A DNA stretch of 64,000 nucleotides from Stutzerimonas stutzeri. GTDB lineage: Bacteria; Pseudomonadota; Gammaproteobacteria; Pseudomonadales; Pseudomonadaceae. The notes under the pieces are model-generated. The model was given only the letters and a program-made list of their open reading frames with translations, was not told where the DNA came from and did no database searches. Shown piece by piece: positions 48,836-60,151 of this stretch (within the stretch, counting starts at the first letter, position 1; each line of letters starts with the position of its first letter). The position numbers and the translations under genes are program-made. The stretch lies in assembly GCF_024448985.1 (NCBI RefSeq), contig NZ_JAMOII010000011.1:1-64000 (forward strand), written 5' to 3'.

Positions 48836-51232
48836 ATGAAGACAACCATCGAATTGCCCCTTTTGCCGCTGCGCGACGTCGTGGTTTACCCGCACATGGT
48901 GATTCCGCTGTTCGTTGGCCGGGAAAAGTCCATCGAGGCGCTCGAGTCCGCCATGGCGGGTGACAAGCAGATCCTGCTGCTGGCCCAGAAGAACCCGGCT
49001 GATGACGATCCTGCTGAAGACGGGCTTTACCGTGTGGGCACGGTTGCGACCGTTCTGCAGTTGCTCAAGCTGCCGGACGGCACCGTCAAGGTTCTCGTCG
49101 AAGGCGAGCAGCGTGGTGTCATAGACCGCTTTTACGATGTGGACGACCATTGTCGTGCCGAGGTGTCGTTGATCGACGAGACCGGCATCGAAGAGCGCGA
49201 AGCGGAAGTTTTCACTCGCAGTCTGCTGAGTCAGTTCGAGCAGTACGTTCAGCTTGGCAAGAAGGTCCCTACCGAGGTGCTTTCATCACTTGCCAGCATT
49301 GATGAGCCGGCGCGTCTGGTCGATACCATGGCAGCGCACATGGCGCTCAAGATCGAGCAGAAACAGGCGATTCTCGAAATCATCGATTTACCGGCCCGGG
49401 TCGAGCACGTATTGGCGCTGCTTGATGCCGAAATCGATCTGCTTCAAGTAGAAAAGCGCATTCGTGGGCGCGTGAAGAAGCAGATGGAGCGTAGCCAGCG
49501 TGAGTACTATCTGAACGAGCAGATGAAGGCCATCCAGAAAGAGCTGGGCGATATCGACGAAGGTCATAACGAAATCGATGATCTGAAGAAGCGCATCGAG
49601 AACGCTGGCCTGAGCAAGGACGCCCACGCCAAGGCGACGGCCGAGCTGAATAAGCTCAAGCAGATGTCGCCGATGTCTGCCGAGGCGACTGTAGTTCGGA
49701 CCTATATCGACTGGCTGATAAATGTGCCTTGGAAGGCTGCGAGCAAGGTGCGTCTGGATTTGACCAAGGCTGAGGAAGTGCTCGATGCCGACCACTACGG
49801 CCTCGAGGAAGTTAAAGATCGCATTCTTGAATACCTTGCGGTCCAGAAACGCGTGAAAAAGCTCAAGGGACCGGTGCTCTGCCTGGTCGGCCCGCCGGGC
49901 GTGGGTAAAACTTCGCTGGCGGAGTCCATTGCGCGCTCCACCAACCGTAAGTTCGTGCGGATGGCGCTGGGTGGGGTGCGGGACGAAGCCGAGATCAGAG
50001 GCCATCGGCGGACCTATATCGGTTCGATGCCTGGCCGGTTGATCCAGAAGATGAGCAAGGTCGGCGTGCGCAATCCGCTATTCCTGCTCGATGAGATCGA
50101 CAAGATGGGCAACGACATGCGTGGCGATCCGGCGTCGGCGTTGCTTGAAGTGCTCGACCCAGAGCAGAACCATAATTTCAACGACCATTACCTCGAGGTC
50201 GACTATGACCTATCCGACGTAATGTTCCTGTGTACTGCGAATTCCATGAATATCCCGGCTCCCTTGCTGGATCGTATGGAGATAATCCGTCTTCCGGGGT
50301 ACACCGAAGACGAGAAAATCAACATCGCGATTCGTTACTTGGTCCCGAAGCAGATACAGGCCAACGGACTGAAAAAGACCGAGCTGCTGTTCGAGGAAGA
50401 GGCGATCCGCGACATCATCCGTTATTACACCCGCGAGGCTGGCGTTCGCAGCCTGGAGCGTCAGGTGGCGAAGGTCTGCCGGAAAGTGGTCAAGGAACAT
50501 GCTGCGGAGAAGAGCTTCGAGGTGAAGGTTACCGCCGAATCACTCGAGCACTTCCTTGGCGTTCGCAAGTTCCGCTACGGGCTTGCCGAGCAGCAGGATC
50601 AGGTGGGCCAGGTGACGGGCTTGGCCTGGACCCAGGTTGGCGGCGAGCTGCTGACGATTGAGGCCGCTGTGGTGCCCGGCAAGGGCCGGTTGACCAAGAC
50701 GGGTTCGCTCGGTGATGTAATGGGCGAGTCGATCACCGCGGCGCTTACGGTCGTGCGTAGCCGAGCCAAAAGCCTGGGGATTCCGGTAGATTTTCATGAG
50801 AAGCAGGATATCCATATCCACGTGCCGGAAGGTGCAACACCCAAGGATGGACCTAGCGCGGGAATTGGAATGTGCACGGCGCTCGTGTCAGCGCTTACGC
50901 AGATTCCGGTTCGCGCCGAAGTTGCGATGACCGGAGAAATCACGTTGCGTGGTCAGGTATTGGCTATCGGTGGATTGAAAGAGAAACTGCTCGCTGCGCA
51001 TCGGGGTGGAATCAAGACTGTGATCATTCCCGAAGAAAATCAGCGTGATCTGAAAGAGATTCCTGAGAATATTAAGCAGGACCTGCAGATTAAACCGGTG
51101 AAGTGGATTGACGAAGTCCTCCAAATTGCGCTGCAATACGCGCCGGAGCCCTTGCCCGATGCGGCTTCCGAGATTGTTGCAAAGGACGATAAGCGCGAGC
51201 CTGATTCCAAGGAGCGAATCAGCACGCATTAG
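48836..51232 (+). CDS. lon: ATP-dependent protease Lon
   Basis: 798 aa from ATG 48836, the normal length for Pseudomonas Lon; the frame to 48752 reads through the promoter. N-terminal substrate domain [20 protein letters not shown], Walker [14 protein letters not shown] (about 355-367), Walker [12 protein letters not shown], and the proteolytic Ser in [19 protein letters not shown] with its Lys partner downstream. It degrades misfolded and regulatory proteins. Flanked by its own promoter and by the hupB promoter. Confidence 0.97.
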   Translation: MKTTIELPLLPLRDVVVYPHMVIPLFVGREKSIEALESAMAGDKQILLLAQKNPADDDPAEDGLYRVGTVATVLQLLKLPDGTVKVLVEGEQRGVIDRFYDVDDHCRAEVSLIDETGIEEREAEVFTRSLLSQFEQYVQLGKKVPTEVLSSLASIDEPARLVDTMAAHMALKIEQKQAILEIIDLPARVEHVLALLDAEIDLLQVEKRIRGRVKKQMERSQREYYLNEQMKAIQKELGDIDEGHNEIDDLKKRIENAGLSKDAHAKATAELNKLKQMSPMSAEATVVRTYIDWLINVPWKAASKVRLDLTKAEEVLDADHYGLEEVKDRILEYLAVQKRVKKLKGPVLCLVGPPGVGKTSLAESIARSTNRKFVRMALGGVRDEAEIRGHRRTYIGSMPGRLIQKMSKVGVRNPLFLLDEIDKMGNDMRGDPASALLEVLDPEQNHNFNDHYLEVDYDLSDVMFLCTANSMNIPAPLLDRMEIIRLPGYTEDEKINIAIRYLVPKQIQANGLKKTELLFEEEAIRDIIRYYTREAGVRSLERQVAKVCRKVVKEHAAEKSFEVKVTAESLEHFLGVRKFRYGLAEQQDQVGQVTGLAWTQVGGELLTIEAAVVPGKGRLTKTGSLGDVMGESITAALTVVRSRAKSLGIPVDFHEKQDIHIHVPEGATPKDGPSAGIGMCTALVSALTQIPVRAEVAMTGEITLRGQVLAIGGLKEKLLAAHRGGIKTVIIPEENQRDLKEIPENIKQDLQIKPVKWIDEVLQIALQYAPEPLPDAASEIVAKDDKREPDSKERISTH

Positions 51233-51246
51233 TCTGAAAGGCTTTG

Positions 51247-51276
51247 TTGACACATTTTCGCCGGCCTTGATATAAG
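51247..51276 (+). promoter_or_regulatory. Sigma70 promoter of hupB
   Basis: TTGACA (51247-51252), an 18-bp spacer and TATAAG (51271-51276), about 90 bp before hupB. A GCCGGC..GCCGGC inverted pair overlaps the -10 region and might serve as the weak end of lon transcription. Confidence 0.7.
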
Positions 51277-51366
51277 CCGGCCCCTTGTGTCGTCGCTATT
51301 TCGGCACCGCTTTGCTTACACCCAAAAAATTAAAGATACGACTCAACAGAAATAAGGGGACTTAGA

Positions 51367-51639
51367 GTGAACAAGTCGGAACTGATCGATGCCATCGCTG
51401 CATCTGCTGATATCCCGAAAGCTGTTGCTGGCCGCGCGCTGGATGCAGTGATTGAATCCGTCACTGGTGCTCTGAAGGCTGGTGATTCCGTGGTACTGGT
51501 TGGTTTCGGTACTTTCGCTGTCAAGGAGCGCGCCGCCCGCACTGGCCGTAACCCTCAGACCGGCAAGCCAATCAACATCGCCGCCGCCAAGATCCCAGGT
51601 TTCAAAGCCGGCAAAGCTCTGAAAGACGCTGTCAACTAA
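51367..51639 (+). CDS. hupB: DNA-binding protein HU-beta
   Basis: 90 aa histone-like protein: [19 protein letters not shown] start, [20 protein letters not shown] beta arm with NPQTGKPI, and C-terminal [15 protein letters not shown]. It bends and compacts the nucleoid as a homo- or heterodimer. AAGGGG lies 8 nt upstream. It sits between lon and ppiD as in other gammaproteobacteria. Confidence 0.96.
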   Translation: MNKSELIDAIAASADIPKAVAGRALDAVIESVTGALKAGDSVVLVGFGTFAVKERAARTGRNPQTGKPINIAAAKIPGFKAGKALKDAVN

Positions 51640-51682
51640 GCGTTTTCGATCCGGCCAGTTGTCAGTTAGCGCTGGCCCTGGC

Positions 51683-51752
51683 TTGGAGCGGTTAACCGAA
51701 CAGGCTCGGCCTGTTGCGTTCGGGCCTGGGGGATAAGGTCCAACCGCTCCAA
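51683..51752 (+). ncRNA. Structured intergenic RNA candidate between hupB and ppiD
   Basis: TTGGAGCGGTT (51683-51693) pairs with AACCGCTCCAA (51742-51752), an 11-bp closing stem around a 48-nt interior. Inside, AACAGGC-tcg-GCCTGTT forms a 7-bp hairpin, with CCG/CGG able to stack on it. It lies 44 bp after the hupB stop and ends 9 bp before a strong terminator, so a processed or independent short RNA is possible. It is not tRNA-like. No known family was recognised. Confidence 0.4.
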
Positions 51753-51761
51753 AGCTCCGAG

Positions 51762-51790
51762 AGGCGCATCCCTGGATGCGCCTTTCTTTT
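51762..51790 (+). terminator. Terminator between hupB and ppiD
   Basis: AGGCGCATCC-ct-GGATGCGCCT, a perfect 10-bp stem followed by TTCTTTT. Confidence 0.9.
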
Positions 51791-51846
51791 ATTCGGATTC
51801 CACCCGCGCTGCAACGATCATTGCGCAGCTGACTCCTGGGGGACGC

Positions 51847-53703
51847 ATGCTTCAGAACATCAGGGACAATTCACAAGGTTGGATTGCCAAAACCATCATC
51901 GGCATCATCGTTGTGCTGTTGGCGCTTACAGGCTTCGAGGCCATATTCAATAGTGCGGGCAACAGCCGAACTGCCGCCGAGGTCAATGGCGAAGAAATAT
52001 CGCAGGATGAGCTCAACCAGGCAATGAACATGCAGCGCCGACAGCTGACCCAGCAGTTGGGAGGTGATTTCGACCCCTCACTTCTGGATGACAGGTTAGT
52101 TCGCGAATCATCTCTGCGAGCGCTGATTGATCGTGCGCTTTTGCTACAAGGCACTCGTGAAGCCGATTTCGCTTTCTCGGAGGCTGCGCTCGATCAGCTG
52201 ATACTGCAGACGCCTGAATTTCTAGTCGACGGCGCTTTCAGCGCGTCACGGTTCGATCAGGTCATCCAGCAGATGGGCTATACCCGATTCCAGTTTCGTA
52301 AGCTGTTGAAGCAGGAAATGCTCATTGGGCAGCTGCGTGCCGGTATTTCTGGTTCCGGTTTCGTCACGGATGATCAGATTGAAGCCTTTGCTCGACTGGA
52401 ACAGCAAACTCGCGATTTCGCCACCATTACCGTGCCGGCAGATACGACTGTGGTTGAAGTCAGTGACGATGAGGCGCGCGAGTACTACGAACAGAACACT
52501 GATCGTTTCCGCTCACCTGAGCAGGTTGTTCTTCAGTACGTTGAGCTGAAGAAGGAGTCGTTCTTCGATCAGGTTGATGTCTCGGACGAGCAAGTGACTA
52601 ACCTCTATCAACAGCGCATCGCCAATCTTGCCGAGCAGCGCCGTGCCGCGCATATTCTGATCGAGGCAGATGGTTCCAGCGACGCTGAGGCCAAAGCGAA
52701 GATCGACGAAATTGCCAAGCGCTTGTCTGCTGGTGAGGATTTCGCGGCATTGGCCAAAGAAACCTCCGACGACCCGGGTTCGGCCAACGAAGGGGGCGAT
52801 CTGGGCTTTGCCGGTCAGGGGGTCTATGACCCGGCGTTCGAAGAAGCGCTGTATGCGCTCGAAGAAGGACAGGTATCGGCTCCTGTCCGGTCTGACTTTG
52901 GTTGGCATCTGATCAAGCTGTTGGGTGTGCAATCGCCTGAAGTTCCTACGCTGGAAAGCATGCAACCGGAGCTGGTTCGTGAGCTCAAGGTGCAACAGGT
53001 CGAGCAGCGTTTCGTCGAAGCAACCAAGTTGTTGGAAGATACCGCGTTCGAATCCTCCGACCTCGCCCAGCCGGCTCAGGAGCTAGGCTTGTCCGTGCAT
53101 ACGACCGAGGCGTTCGGACGTGAGGGCGGTGGCAGCGGTGTTGCAGCCAATAGGCAGGTTATCCAGGCGGCGTTCAGCGAAGAAGTTCTCATAGATGGCG
53201 CCAACAGCAGTGTCATCGAACTGGATCCGGACACCGTTGTTGCGGTGCGTGTGAAGGAGCACCTACAACCGGAAGTGAAGCCGTTCGATGCAGTGAAAGA
53301 CGACATCGTCGCTCAACTGCAGCGCAGCAAAGCGGCTGACCAGGCGCGTGAGGCAGGCGAGGCGCTAGTTGCCAGACTGCGCGAAGGCGTGCAGGCTGAG
53401 CAGCAATGGCAGGTGGTAGAGGCCGCTTCGCGCAACCATGAAGGCGTTGATCCGGCAGTGCTTCAGCAGGTGTTCCGGATGCCGAAGCCGGAGACGAATG
53501 AAACGCCGACTTACGGCAGCGTCCGGCTTTCCGGTGGGGACTTCGTAGTCGTTCGCCTAAGTGGAGTTAGCGAGCCGGAAGCCGAGCTGTCTGAAGAGGA
53601 CAAGCAAAGCTATCGCCGCTTCCTGGCCTCGCGTAGTGGGCAGCAGGATTTCGCTGCCTACCGGCAGATGCTTCACGCCAACGCTGACATCGAAACCTTC
53701 TGA
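51847..53703 (+). CDS. ppiD: Periplasmic folding factor PpiD
   Basis: 618 aa, membrane-anchored SurA/parvulin-type chaperone near the SecYEG exit. One N-terminal span (TIIGIIVVLLALTGFEAIFN, about 16-35), SurA_N-like region (36-200), a parvulin domain (RRAAHILIEADGSSD.., about 262-360, with GDLGFAGQG) and a C-terminal segment. The prolyl-isomerase domain is degenerate in the family. Own transcription unit between two terminators. Confidence 0.94.
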   Translation: MLQNIRDNSQGWIAKTIIGIIVVLLALTGFEAIFNSAGNSRTAAEVNGEEISQDELNQAMNMQRRQLTQQLGGDFDPSLLDDRLVRESSLRALIDRALLLQGTREADFAFSEAALDQLILQTPEFLVDGAFSASRFDQVIQQMGYTRFQFRKLLKQEMLIGQLRAGISGSGFVTDDQIEAFARLEQQTRDFATITVPADTTVVEVSDDEAREYYEQNTDRFRSPEQVVLQYVELKKESFFDQVDVSDEQVTNLYQQRIANLAEQRRAAHILIEADGSSDAEAKAKIDEIAKRLSAGEDFAALAKETSDDPGSANEGGDLGFAGQGVYDPAFEEALYALEEGQVSAPVRSDFGWHLIKLLGVQSPEVPTLESMQPELVRELKVQQVEQRFVEATKLLEDTAFESSDLAQPAQELGLSVHTTEAFGREGGGSGVAANRQVIQAAFSEEVLIDGANSSVIELDPDTVVAVRVKEHLQPEVKPFDAVKDDIVAQLQRSKAADQAREAGEALVARLREGVQAEQQWQVVEAASRNHEGVDPAVLQQVFRMPKPETNETPTYGSVRLSGGDFVVVRLSGVSEPEAELSEEDKQSYRRFLASRSGQQDFAAYRQMLHANADIETF

Positions 53704-53721
53704 TTCGATTCGCTCAGATGC

Positions 53722-53750
53722 AAAAAACCCGCACCTAGTGCGGGTTTTTT
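53722..53750. terminator. Bidirectional terminator between ppiD and fabI
   Basis: AAAAAACCCGCAC-cta-GTGCGGGTTTTTT, a 13-bp stem with A and T arms on both sides. It serves the convergent ppiD (+) and fabI (-) genes. Confidence 0.93.
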
Positions 53751-53762
53751 GTGGGCGTTGGT

Positions 53763-54557
53763 TCAGTCTTCGATCGCACCCATTGCGGTGGTATTGAAGC
53801 CACCGTCGACGTAGAGAATTTCACCACTGATACCGGAAGCGAGATCTGAGCAGAGGAACGCGCCGGCGTTGCCGACTTCGTCGATGGTGACGTTGCGACG
53901 CAGCGGTGTCTGCTTCTCGTTAGCTGCCAGCATTTTGCGGAAGCTCTTGATTCCAGAAGCCGCCAATGTGCGGATCGGGCCCGCCGATACGGCGTTGACA
54001 CGGGTGCCTTCTGGCCCGAGGCTACCGGCCAGGTAGCGAACGCCTGCCTCAAGGCTGGCCTTGGCCATGCCCATCACGTTGTAGTTGGGCATGGTGCGCT
54101 CGGCGCCCAAATAGCTGAGGGTGAGGATGCTACCGTTGCGACCTTTCATCATCGGGCGACCGGCCTTGGCCAGCGCTACCAGACTGTAGGCACTGATATC
54201 GTGAGCGATCTTGAATCCCTCGCGAGTGGTGACGTCGGTGAAGTCACCGTCGAGCTGATCGCCCGGAGCGAAGCCGACCGAGTGAACGATACCGTCCAGG
54301 CCGTCCCATTTCTTGCCTAGCTCTTCAAAGACCCGGACGATCTCATCGTCGTTGGCAACGTCGCACGGGAAGCACAGCTCCGGACCTGAGCCCCAGCCGG
54401 CGGCGAACTCTTCGACGCGCCCCTTGAGCTTTTCGTTCTGATAGGTAAAAGCCAGCTCAGCGCCTTCGCGATGCATGGCGGCGGCGATACCCGAGGCGAT
54501 CGACAATTTGCTGGCGACGCCAACAATCAGTACGCGCTTACCGGTAAGAAAACCCAT
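53763..54557 (-). CDS. fabI: Enoyl-ACP reductase FabI (NADH)
   Basis: 264 aa from ATG 54557 (MGFLTGKR), the normal FabI length. It reduces trans-2-enoyl-ACP in fatty-acid elongation. FabI active site: Tyr149, Tyr159 and Lys166 in [18 protein letters not shown], and the C-terminal [12 protein letters not shown]. It is the target of triclosan-type inhibitors in the family. The start and its GAGG ribosome site lie inside the end of nppD (20-nt overlap), so it is the last gene of the importer operon, possibly with its own promoter. Confidence 0.96.
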   Translation of the reverse strand: MGFLTGKRVLIVGVASKLSIASGIAAAMHREGAELAFTYQNEKLKGRVEEFAAGWGSGPELCFPCDVANDDEIVRVFEELGKKWDGLDGIVHSVGFAPGDQLDGDFTDVTTREGFKIAHDISAYSLVALAKAGRPMMKGRNGSILTLSYLGAERTMPNYNVMGMAKASLEAGVRYLAGSLGPEGTRVNAVSAGPIRTLAASGIKSFRKMLAANEKQTPLRRNVTIDEVGNAGAFLCSDLASGISGEILYVDGGFNTTAMGAIED

Positions 54558-56184
54558 GTGCTTGTCCCTCTTCTGGTTGTTCAGCCGCTGGCACCATGAA
54601 GGCGGATTCCAGCAACTGCTGTGTATATGGATGTTGGGGAGTGGTGAAGATAGCCTCGGCCACTCCCTGTTCAACGACCTTGCCTTGCTTGACGACCATC
54701 ATCTGGTGGCTCAGCGCCCGTACCACCGCCAGATCGTGGCTGATGAACAGGTAGGTCAGGTTGTACTTGGCCTGTAGCGAGCGTAGTAGCTCCACGACTT
54801 GCCGCTGTACGGTTCTATCCAGGGCTGAGGTTGGCTCATCCAGCAGGATCAGCTCCGGCTTGAGCACCAGAGCCCTGGCTATCGCGATACGCTGCCGCTG
54901 GCCCCCGGAAAATTCGTGGGGATAGCGGTGGCGGCTCTCCGGGTCGAGCCCAACCTCGACCAGTGCATCGATAATCGCCTGCGCCTGTTCCTCAGCACTG
55001 CCCATTCCATGGATGCTAAGCCCTTCGCCAACAATCTGGCCGACCGACATTCGGGGGCTGAGACTACCGAATGGGTCTTGAAACACGACCTGCATTTGAC
55101 GCCGCAACGGACGTACCGAACGTTGCGACATCTTCTCCAGTGCCTGACCCTGAAACCGGATCTCGCCATTGCTGGCTAATAGCCGCAGGATCGCAAGCCC
55201 CAACGTAGACTTCCCCGAGCCGCTTTCCCCGACGATGCCCAGCGTCTGGCCCTTAGGTAAGCTGAAGGTGACACCATCAACCGCTTTGATGTGATCGACG
55301 GTGTGCCTGAATAACCCTTTCTTGATAGGGAACCAGACGCGCAGATCATTCACTTCCAGCAACGTCGGAGACGATGCTTCAACGTTTACCGGATCGCCGC
55401 TAGGCTCCGCCGCAAGCAGCTCCCGGGTATAGGGGTGCTGGGGCGAACGAAACAATTCTTCGCAAGGCGCTTGTTCGACGACGCGACCGCTCTGCATGAC
55501 ACATACACGATGAGCGATTCGGCGAACGAGATTAAGATCATGGCTGATCAGCAACAGCGCCATGCCCAGGCGTGCCTGCAGATCCTTGAGCAGCTCCAGG
55601 ATTTTCAGCTGGACCGTTACGTCCAGCGCTGTGGTCGGTTCGTCGGCGATGAGCAGTTCGGGTTCGTTCGCCAGCGCCATGGCGATCACCACACGTTGAC
55701 GCTGACCGCCCGACAGTTCGTGCGGATAGGCCCGTATACGCTTGGCGGGTTCTGGAATGCCGACCAGTTCGAGAAGCTCGAGGGTGCGTGCCGTGGCGGC
55801 CTTGCCGTTGAGCCCCTTGTGAATCTGCAGCACTTCATTGATCTGTTTGCCAACGGTATGCAATGGGTTGAGCGACGTCATCGGCTCCTGGAACACCATC
55901 GCGATGCGGTCGCCACGTATGCCACGCATGCGTTTTTCGGTCGCTTTGAGCAGGTCTTCACCGGCGTAGCGGATTTCACCAGCTGGATGTTGGGCGAGCG
56001 GGTAGGGCAGCAGGCGCAGGATCGAATGAGCCGTGACGGACTTGCCGGAACCGCTTTCTCCCACCAGTGCCAGGGTCTCGCCCTTGCGGATATCGAAGCT
56101 AACACCTTCGACGACCCGCTGGACCCGGTCCCCGGTGACGAACTCGACGGCCAGATCGCGGACCTCTATCAGATTCTCAGCCAT
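54538..56184 (-). CDS. nppD: ABC importer ATP-binding protein with two ATPase domains (NppD/YejF-like)
   Basis: 548 aa from ATG 56184 ([15 protein letters not shown]), one base after the nppC stop. Two fused ATPase domains: Walker [14 protein letters not shown] and signature [15 protein letters not shown] in the first, [13 protein letters not shown] and [15 protein letters not shown] in the second. It matches YejF and P. aeruginosa PA1807. The P. aeruginosa Npp system is known for uptake of peptidyl nucleoside antibiotics and peptides. It overlaps fabI by 20 nt. Confidence 0.92.
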   Translation of the reverse strand: MAENLIEVRDLAVEFVTGDRVQRVVEGVSFDIRKGETLALVGESGSGKSVTAHSILRLLPYPLAQHPAGEIRYAGEDLLKATEKRMRGIRGDRIAMVFQEPMTSLNPLHTVGKQINEVLQIHKGLNGKAATARTLELLELVGIPEPAKRIRAYPHELSGGQRQRVVIAMALANEPELLIADEPTTALDVTVQLKILELLKDLQARLGMALLLISHDLNLVRRIAHRVCVMQSGRVVEQAPCEELFRSPQHPYTRELLAAEPSGDPVNVEASSPTLLEVNDLRVWFPIKKGLFRHTVDHIKAVDGVTFSLPKGQTLGIVGESGSGKSTLGLAILRLLASNGEIRFQGQALEKMSQRSVRPLRRQMQVVFQDPFGSLSPRMSVGQIVGEGLSIHGMGSAEEQAQAIIDALVEVGLDPESRHRYPHEFSGGQRQRIAIARALVLKPELILLDEPTSALDRTVQRQVVELLRSLQAKYNLTYLFISHDLAVVRALSHQMMVVKQGKVVEQGVAEAIFTTPQHPYTQQLLESAFMVPAAEQPEEGQAHGFSYR

Positions 56185-56185
56185 G

Positions 56186-57205
56186 CTATTTCCTTGGATC
56201 GAAGGCATCGCGAGCGGCCTCGCCGATGAATACCAGCAGAGTCAGCATGATGGCCAGCACCATGAATGCACTGATGCCAAGCCATGGCGCCTGCAGATTC
56301 GCTTTGCCTTGCGCCACCAGTTCACCCAGTGATGGGGCGCCAAGCGGCAGGCCGAAGCCAAGGAAGTCCAAAGCGGTTAGCGTGCCGATTGCTCCGGTCA
56401 GGATGAACGGCATGAAGGTCATGGTCGACACCATCGCATTCGGCAGGATGTGACGGAACATTATGACGCCGTTGCGCATGCCCAACGCCCGTGCAGCGCG
56501 GACGTATTCAAGGTTGCGTCCACGCAGGAACTCGGCCCGCACGACATCGACCAGGCTCATCCAGGAAAACAGCAGCATGATGCCGAGCAACCACCAGAAA
56601 TTTGGCTGCACGAAGCTTGCAAGAATGATGAGTAGATAGAGCACCGGCAGTCCGGACCAGATTTCTAGTACCCGCTGTCCGACGAGATCCACCCAGCCAC
56701 CGTAGAATCCCTGCAACGCGCCGGCGATCACGCCAATTATTGAGCTGATCAGCGTCAGGGTCAGGGCGAACAATACCGAGATGCGGAAACCGTAGATGAT
56801 CCGGGCCAACACGTCGCGGCCCTGATCATCGGTACCCAACCAGTTACTCCATGACGGCGGGGCGGGCGCAGGCACCTGAAGGTCGTAATTGATGCTGGAG
56901 TGATGGAATGGAATCGGTGGCCAGATCATCCAGCCGTCCTTCTTTTCGATCAGCTCCTGGATGTACGGCCCCTTGTAATCGGCCTGCAGCGGGAATTCGC
57001 CGCCGAACACCGTCTCCGGATAACGTTCGAATACGGGGAAATACCAGCCGCCGTCGAAGCGCACTACGATCGGCTTGTCGTTGGCAATCAGTTCGGCACC
57101 GAGACTCAGCACGAACAGGGTGAGAAATATCCAAAGCGACCACCAGCCGCGCTTGTGGGCTTTGAACAGGGCGAAGCGGCGCTGATTCAGCGGCGACAGC
57201 TGCAT
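56186..57205 (-). CDS. nppC: ABC importer permease 2 (NppC/YejE-like)
   Basis: 339-aa inner-membrane permease of the DppC/YejE type: a first span near the N-terminus, a long periplasmic loop (about 45-120), WLGTDDQGRDVLARIIYGFR, and the EAA coupling segment YVRAARALGMRNGVIMFRHI. It forms the channel with NppB. One base separates it from nppB and from nppD. Confidence 0.92.
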   Translation of the reverse strand: MQLSPLNQRRFALFKAHKRGWWSLWIFLTLFVLSLGAELIANDKPIVVRFDGGWYFPVFERYPETVFGGEFPLQADYKGPYIQELIEKKDGWMIWPPIPFHHSSINYDLQVPAPAPPSWSNWLGTDDQGRDVLARIIYGFRISVLFALTLTLISSIIGVIAGALQGFYGGWVDLVGQRVLEIWSGLPVLYLLIILASFVQPNFWWLLGIMLLFSWMSLVDVVRAEFLRGRNLEYVRAARALGMRNGVIMFRHILPNAMVSTMTFMPFILTGAIGTLTALDFLGFGLPLGAPSLGELVAQGKANLQAPWLGISAFMVLAIMLTLLVFIGEAARDAFDPRK

Positions 57206-57206
57206 C

Positions 57207-58280
57207 TCAGGCCTCCCTGCTTTCGAAGTCGATTCGTGGATCGACCAATGTATAGGTCAGATCACCGATCAGCTTGACCACCAAGCCGAGCAGGGTGAAC
57301 AGAAAGAGGGTGCCGAACACGACGGGATAGTCGCGGTTGATGGCAGCTTCGAAGCTGAGCAGGCCAAGGCCATCGAGGGAAAAGATCACTTCGATCAACA
57401 GCGAACCGGTGAAGAACATACCGATAAAGGCGGCAGGAAAACCCGCGATGATGATCAGCATTGCGTTGCGAAAGACATGACCGTAGAGCACGCGATTTTT
57501 GCTCAGGCCCTTGGCCCGCGCTGTGATCACGTACTGCTTGTTGATTTCGTCGAGAAAGCTGTTTTTCGTCAGCAGGGTCAGGGTCGCGAAGTTGCCGATG
57601 ACCAGAGCCGTGACCGGAAGCGCCAAGTGCCAGAAGTAGTCGAGAATCTTGCCGCCCAGCGTCAGCTCGTCGAAATTGCCCGAAGACAGTCCTCGCAACG
57701 GAAACCAGTTCCAGTAGCTGCCACCGGCAAACAGCACGATCAGCAGGATGGCGAACAGAAATGCCGGTATCGCATAGCCAATGATGATCGCCGAACTGGT
57801 CCAGACATCGAACGGGCTGCCATGACGAGTCGCCTTGGCGATACCCAGCGGTATCGACGCCAGATACATGATCAGCGTGCTCCATAGCCCCAGCGAGATC
57901 GACACCGGCATCTTTTCGATGATCAGATCGGTCACCTTGGCGTCACGGAAGAAGCTTTCGCCGAAATCCAGGCGCAGATAGTTGCTGAGCATGATCCAGA
58001 AACGTTCCGGTGCCGGTTTGTCGAAGCCGTACAGACGTTCGATCTCAGCGATCAGGTCGGGGTCCAGTCCTTGTGCACCCCGATAGCTATTGCTGCCGGT
58101 AGCCACTTCAGAGCCACCGCCTGCAATGCGGCTCGTCGCGCCTTCGAACCCTTCGAGTTTGGCGATCGCCTGCTCGACCGGCCCCCCAGGCGCAGCCTGG
58201 ATGATGATGAAGTTAATCAGCAGGATGCCGAACAGGGTGGGAATGATCAGCAGCAGACGCCGGAAAATGTACGCCAGCAT
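57207..58280 (-). CDS. nppB: ABC importer permease 1 (NppB/YejB-like)
   Basis: 357 aa from ATG 58280 ([19 protein letters not shown]); the frame to 58487 runs into nppA2 and is not supported. DppB/YejB-type permease: N-terminal span, a cytoplasm/periplasm loop with [15 protein letters not shown], and the EAA segment [20 protein letters not shown]. Two bases separate it from nppA2. Confidence 0.92.
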   Translation of the reverse strand: MLAYIFRRLLLIIPTLFGILLINFIIIQAAPGGPVEQAIAKLEGFEGATSRIAGGGSEVATGSNSYRGAQGLDPDLIAEIERLYGFDKPAPERFWIMLSNYLRLDFGESFFRDAKVTDLIIEKMPVSISLGLWSTLIMYLASIPLGIAKATRHGSPFDVWTSSAIIIGYAIPAFLFAILLIVLFAGGSYWNWFPLRGLSSGNFDELTLGGKILDYFWHLALPVTALVIGNFATLTLLTKNSFLDEINKQYVITARAKGLSKNRVLYGHVFRNAMLIIIAGFPAAFIGMFFTGSLLIEVIFSLDGLGLLSFEAAINRDYPVVFGTLFLFTLLGLVVKLIGDLTYTLVDPRIDFESREA

Positions 58281-58282
58281 GC

Positions 58283-60151
58283 CTATCGCTCCGCCGCACG
58301 GGTGGAGTCGCTGGCGTCTGATTCTGTGATTGGCTCTTGCGGATCGGGACTGTCGACGTTGGGCTTGTGCCACCATGTCATCAGGCCGATATCGTAACGA
58401 GGTGTCGTTTCCGGGTGAGCCAGATGATTCCAGTACGCCACGCGCCAGGTCTTGATGTGCCAGTTCGGAATCACGTAGTGCCCCCAAAGCAGTACGCGAT
58501 CCAATGCGCGGGTGCGGGTGATCAGCTCTTCACGCGAGTCGGCGGCGATCAGCTTATCCACCAGAGTATCGATGGCTGGGTCCTTCAGCCCAATGAAGTT
58601 GCGGCTGCCGGGATTGTCCGCACTCGCTGAATGCCAATACTCGCGCTGTTCGTTACCCGGAGAGCTGGACTGGCCGAAACCGCTTACGATCATGTCGTAG
58701 TCGCGCGAGCGCAACCGGTTGATGTATTGCGATACGTCGACCCGGCGGATCTCTAGCTCGATCCCCAGACCGGCAAGGTTGCGCTTGTACGGAAGCAGCA
58801 CCCGTTCGAAGTCGGCCTGTACCAGCAGAAACTCCAGCTTTACCGGCTTGCCCTCGGCATCCACCATACGATCGTTTTCAATTTTCCAGCCTGCATCAGT
58901 GAGCAGCTCGTATGCGCGGCGCTGCTGCTCTCGGATCATGCCGTCGGCGTTGGTCTGGGGCAGCTCGAAGGGTTTTTCGAACACCTCTTCGGGTATCTGG
59001 CCACGCAGGGGTTCGAGAATGCTCAGCTCGTTCTCGCTCGGCATGCCCGAGGAGGCGAGCTCCGAATTGTCGAAGTAGCTGGTCGTGCGGGTATAGGCGC
59101 CGTTGAACAGCTGGCGATTGGTCCATTCAAAATCGAACAGCAGCGCCAGGGCTTCTCGAACCCTGATGTCCTGAAGGTGTTGTCGGCGGGTATTGAAGAT
59201 GAAGCCCTGCATGCCTTGCGGATTGTGATTGGCGATCTCGTCCTTGATGATCCGCCCGTCTCGGACTGCGTCGGTATCGTAGGCGGTCGCCCAGTTCTTC
59301 GCGCTGGTTTCCAGCCAGTAATCGAAATGTCCGGCCTTGAAGGCCTGCAGCGCTACGGTGTTGTCGCGGTAGTAATCGTGGTGCACATGGTCGAAGTTGT
59401 AGAGGCCGCGGTTGACGCCCAGGTCCTTGCCCCAATAGTCCTCGACACGGGCATAGCGCACCGAGCGCCCAGCTTCCGCGCGTTCGATTCGATAGGGGCC
59501 ACTGCCTAGCGGCGGCTCCATACTGCCGGAGGTGAAGTCCCGTTCGGCCCACCAGTGCTTCGGCAGGACCGGGAGTTGTCCGAGAATCAGCGGCAGTTCG
59601 CGGTTGCCGCCATGCTTGAAGTCGAAACGCACGCGACGTGGGCTTTCTACCACGGCTTTCTCAACGTCGGCGTAGTAGCCACGGTAGTGCGGCGCGCCCT
59701 GGCTGATCAGCGTCTCGAAGGTGAATACGACATCTTCCGCCTCAACCGGCTCGCCGTCGTGAAAGCGCGCTTCGGGCCGCAGATGGAAGCGAACCCACTC
59801 GTTGTTCGGACCCTTCTCGATCCTTTCGGCAAGCAGGCCATAAACCGTGAAGGGCTCATCCAGGCTGTTGGTCGTCAGAGTGTCGTAGATGAGCCCGATG
59901 TCGTCCGCGGCGACTCCTTTATTGATGAAGGGGTTGAGCGAGTCGAAGCCGCCGAAGCCGGCCTGCCGAAGGGTGCCGCCCTTGGGGGCGTCGGGATTGA
60001 CGTAGTCGAAATGGGAGAAGTCCGCAGGATACTTGGGCGGCTCATCATATAGCGTCAGCGCGTGTCGGGGCGCCGCTTGCGCAACGCCCAGAAGACATAG
60101 CGCGGCAAGGACTCCTGCATGCAGGATCGATAATCGCGTGTTTCTTGTCAT
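58283..60151 (-). CDS. nppA2: ABC importer periplasmic binding protein 2 (NppA2-like)
   Basis: 622 aa from ATG 60151; AAGG lies upstream and ATGA overlaps the nppA1 stop. Signal peptide ([17 protein letters not shown]) then an SBP_bac_5 (family 5) fold: [49 protein letters not shown]. Paralogue of NppA1, sharing the same motifs in order. Two binding proteins for one transporter is the arrangement I recall in P. aeruginosa (nppA1A2BCD). Confidence 0.92.
   Translation of the reverse strand: MTRNTRLSILHAGVLAALCLLGVAQAAPRHALTLYDEPPKYPADFSHFDYVNPDAPKGGTLRQAGFGGFDSLNPFINKGVAADDIGLIYDTLTTNSLDEPFTVYGLLAERIEKGPNNEWVRFHLRPEARFHDGEPVEAEDVVFTFETLISQGAPHYRGYYADVEKAVVESPRRVRFDFKHGGNRELPLILGQLPVLPKHWWAERDFTSGSMEPPLGSGPYRIERAEAGRSVRYARVEDYWGKDLGVNRGLYNFDHVHHDYYRDNTVALQAFKAGHFDYWLETSAKNWATAYDTDAVRDGRIIKDEIANHNPQGMQGFIFNTRRQHLQDIRVREALALLFDFEWTNRQLFNGAYTRTTSYFDNSELASSGMPSENELSILEPLRGQIPEEVFEKPFELPQTNADGMIREQQRRAYELLTDAGWKIENDRMVDAEGKPVKLEFLLVQADFERVLLPYKRNLAGLGIELEIRRVDVSQYINRLRSRDYDMIVSGFGQSSSPGNEQREYWHSASADNPGSRNFIGLKDPAIDTLVDKLIAADSREELITRTRALDRVLLWGHYVIPNWHIKTWRVAYWNHLAHPETTPRYDIGLMTWWHKPNVDSPDPQEPITESDASDSTRAAER

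Noticed and set aside
51683-51752. tRNA between hupB and ppiD
   Set aside because: A closing stem is present, but there is no T-loop GTTCxA, anticodon arm or CCA-end architecture.
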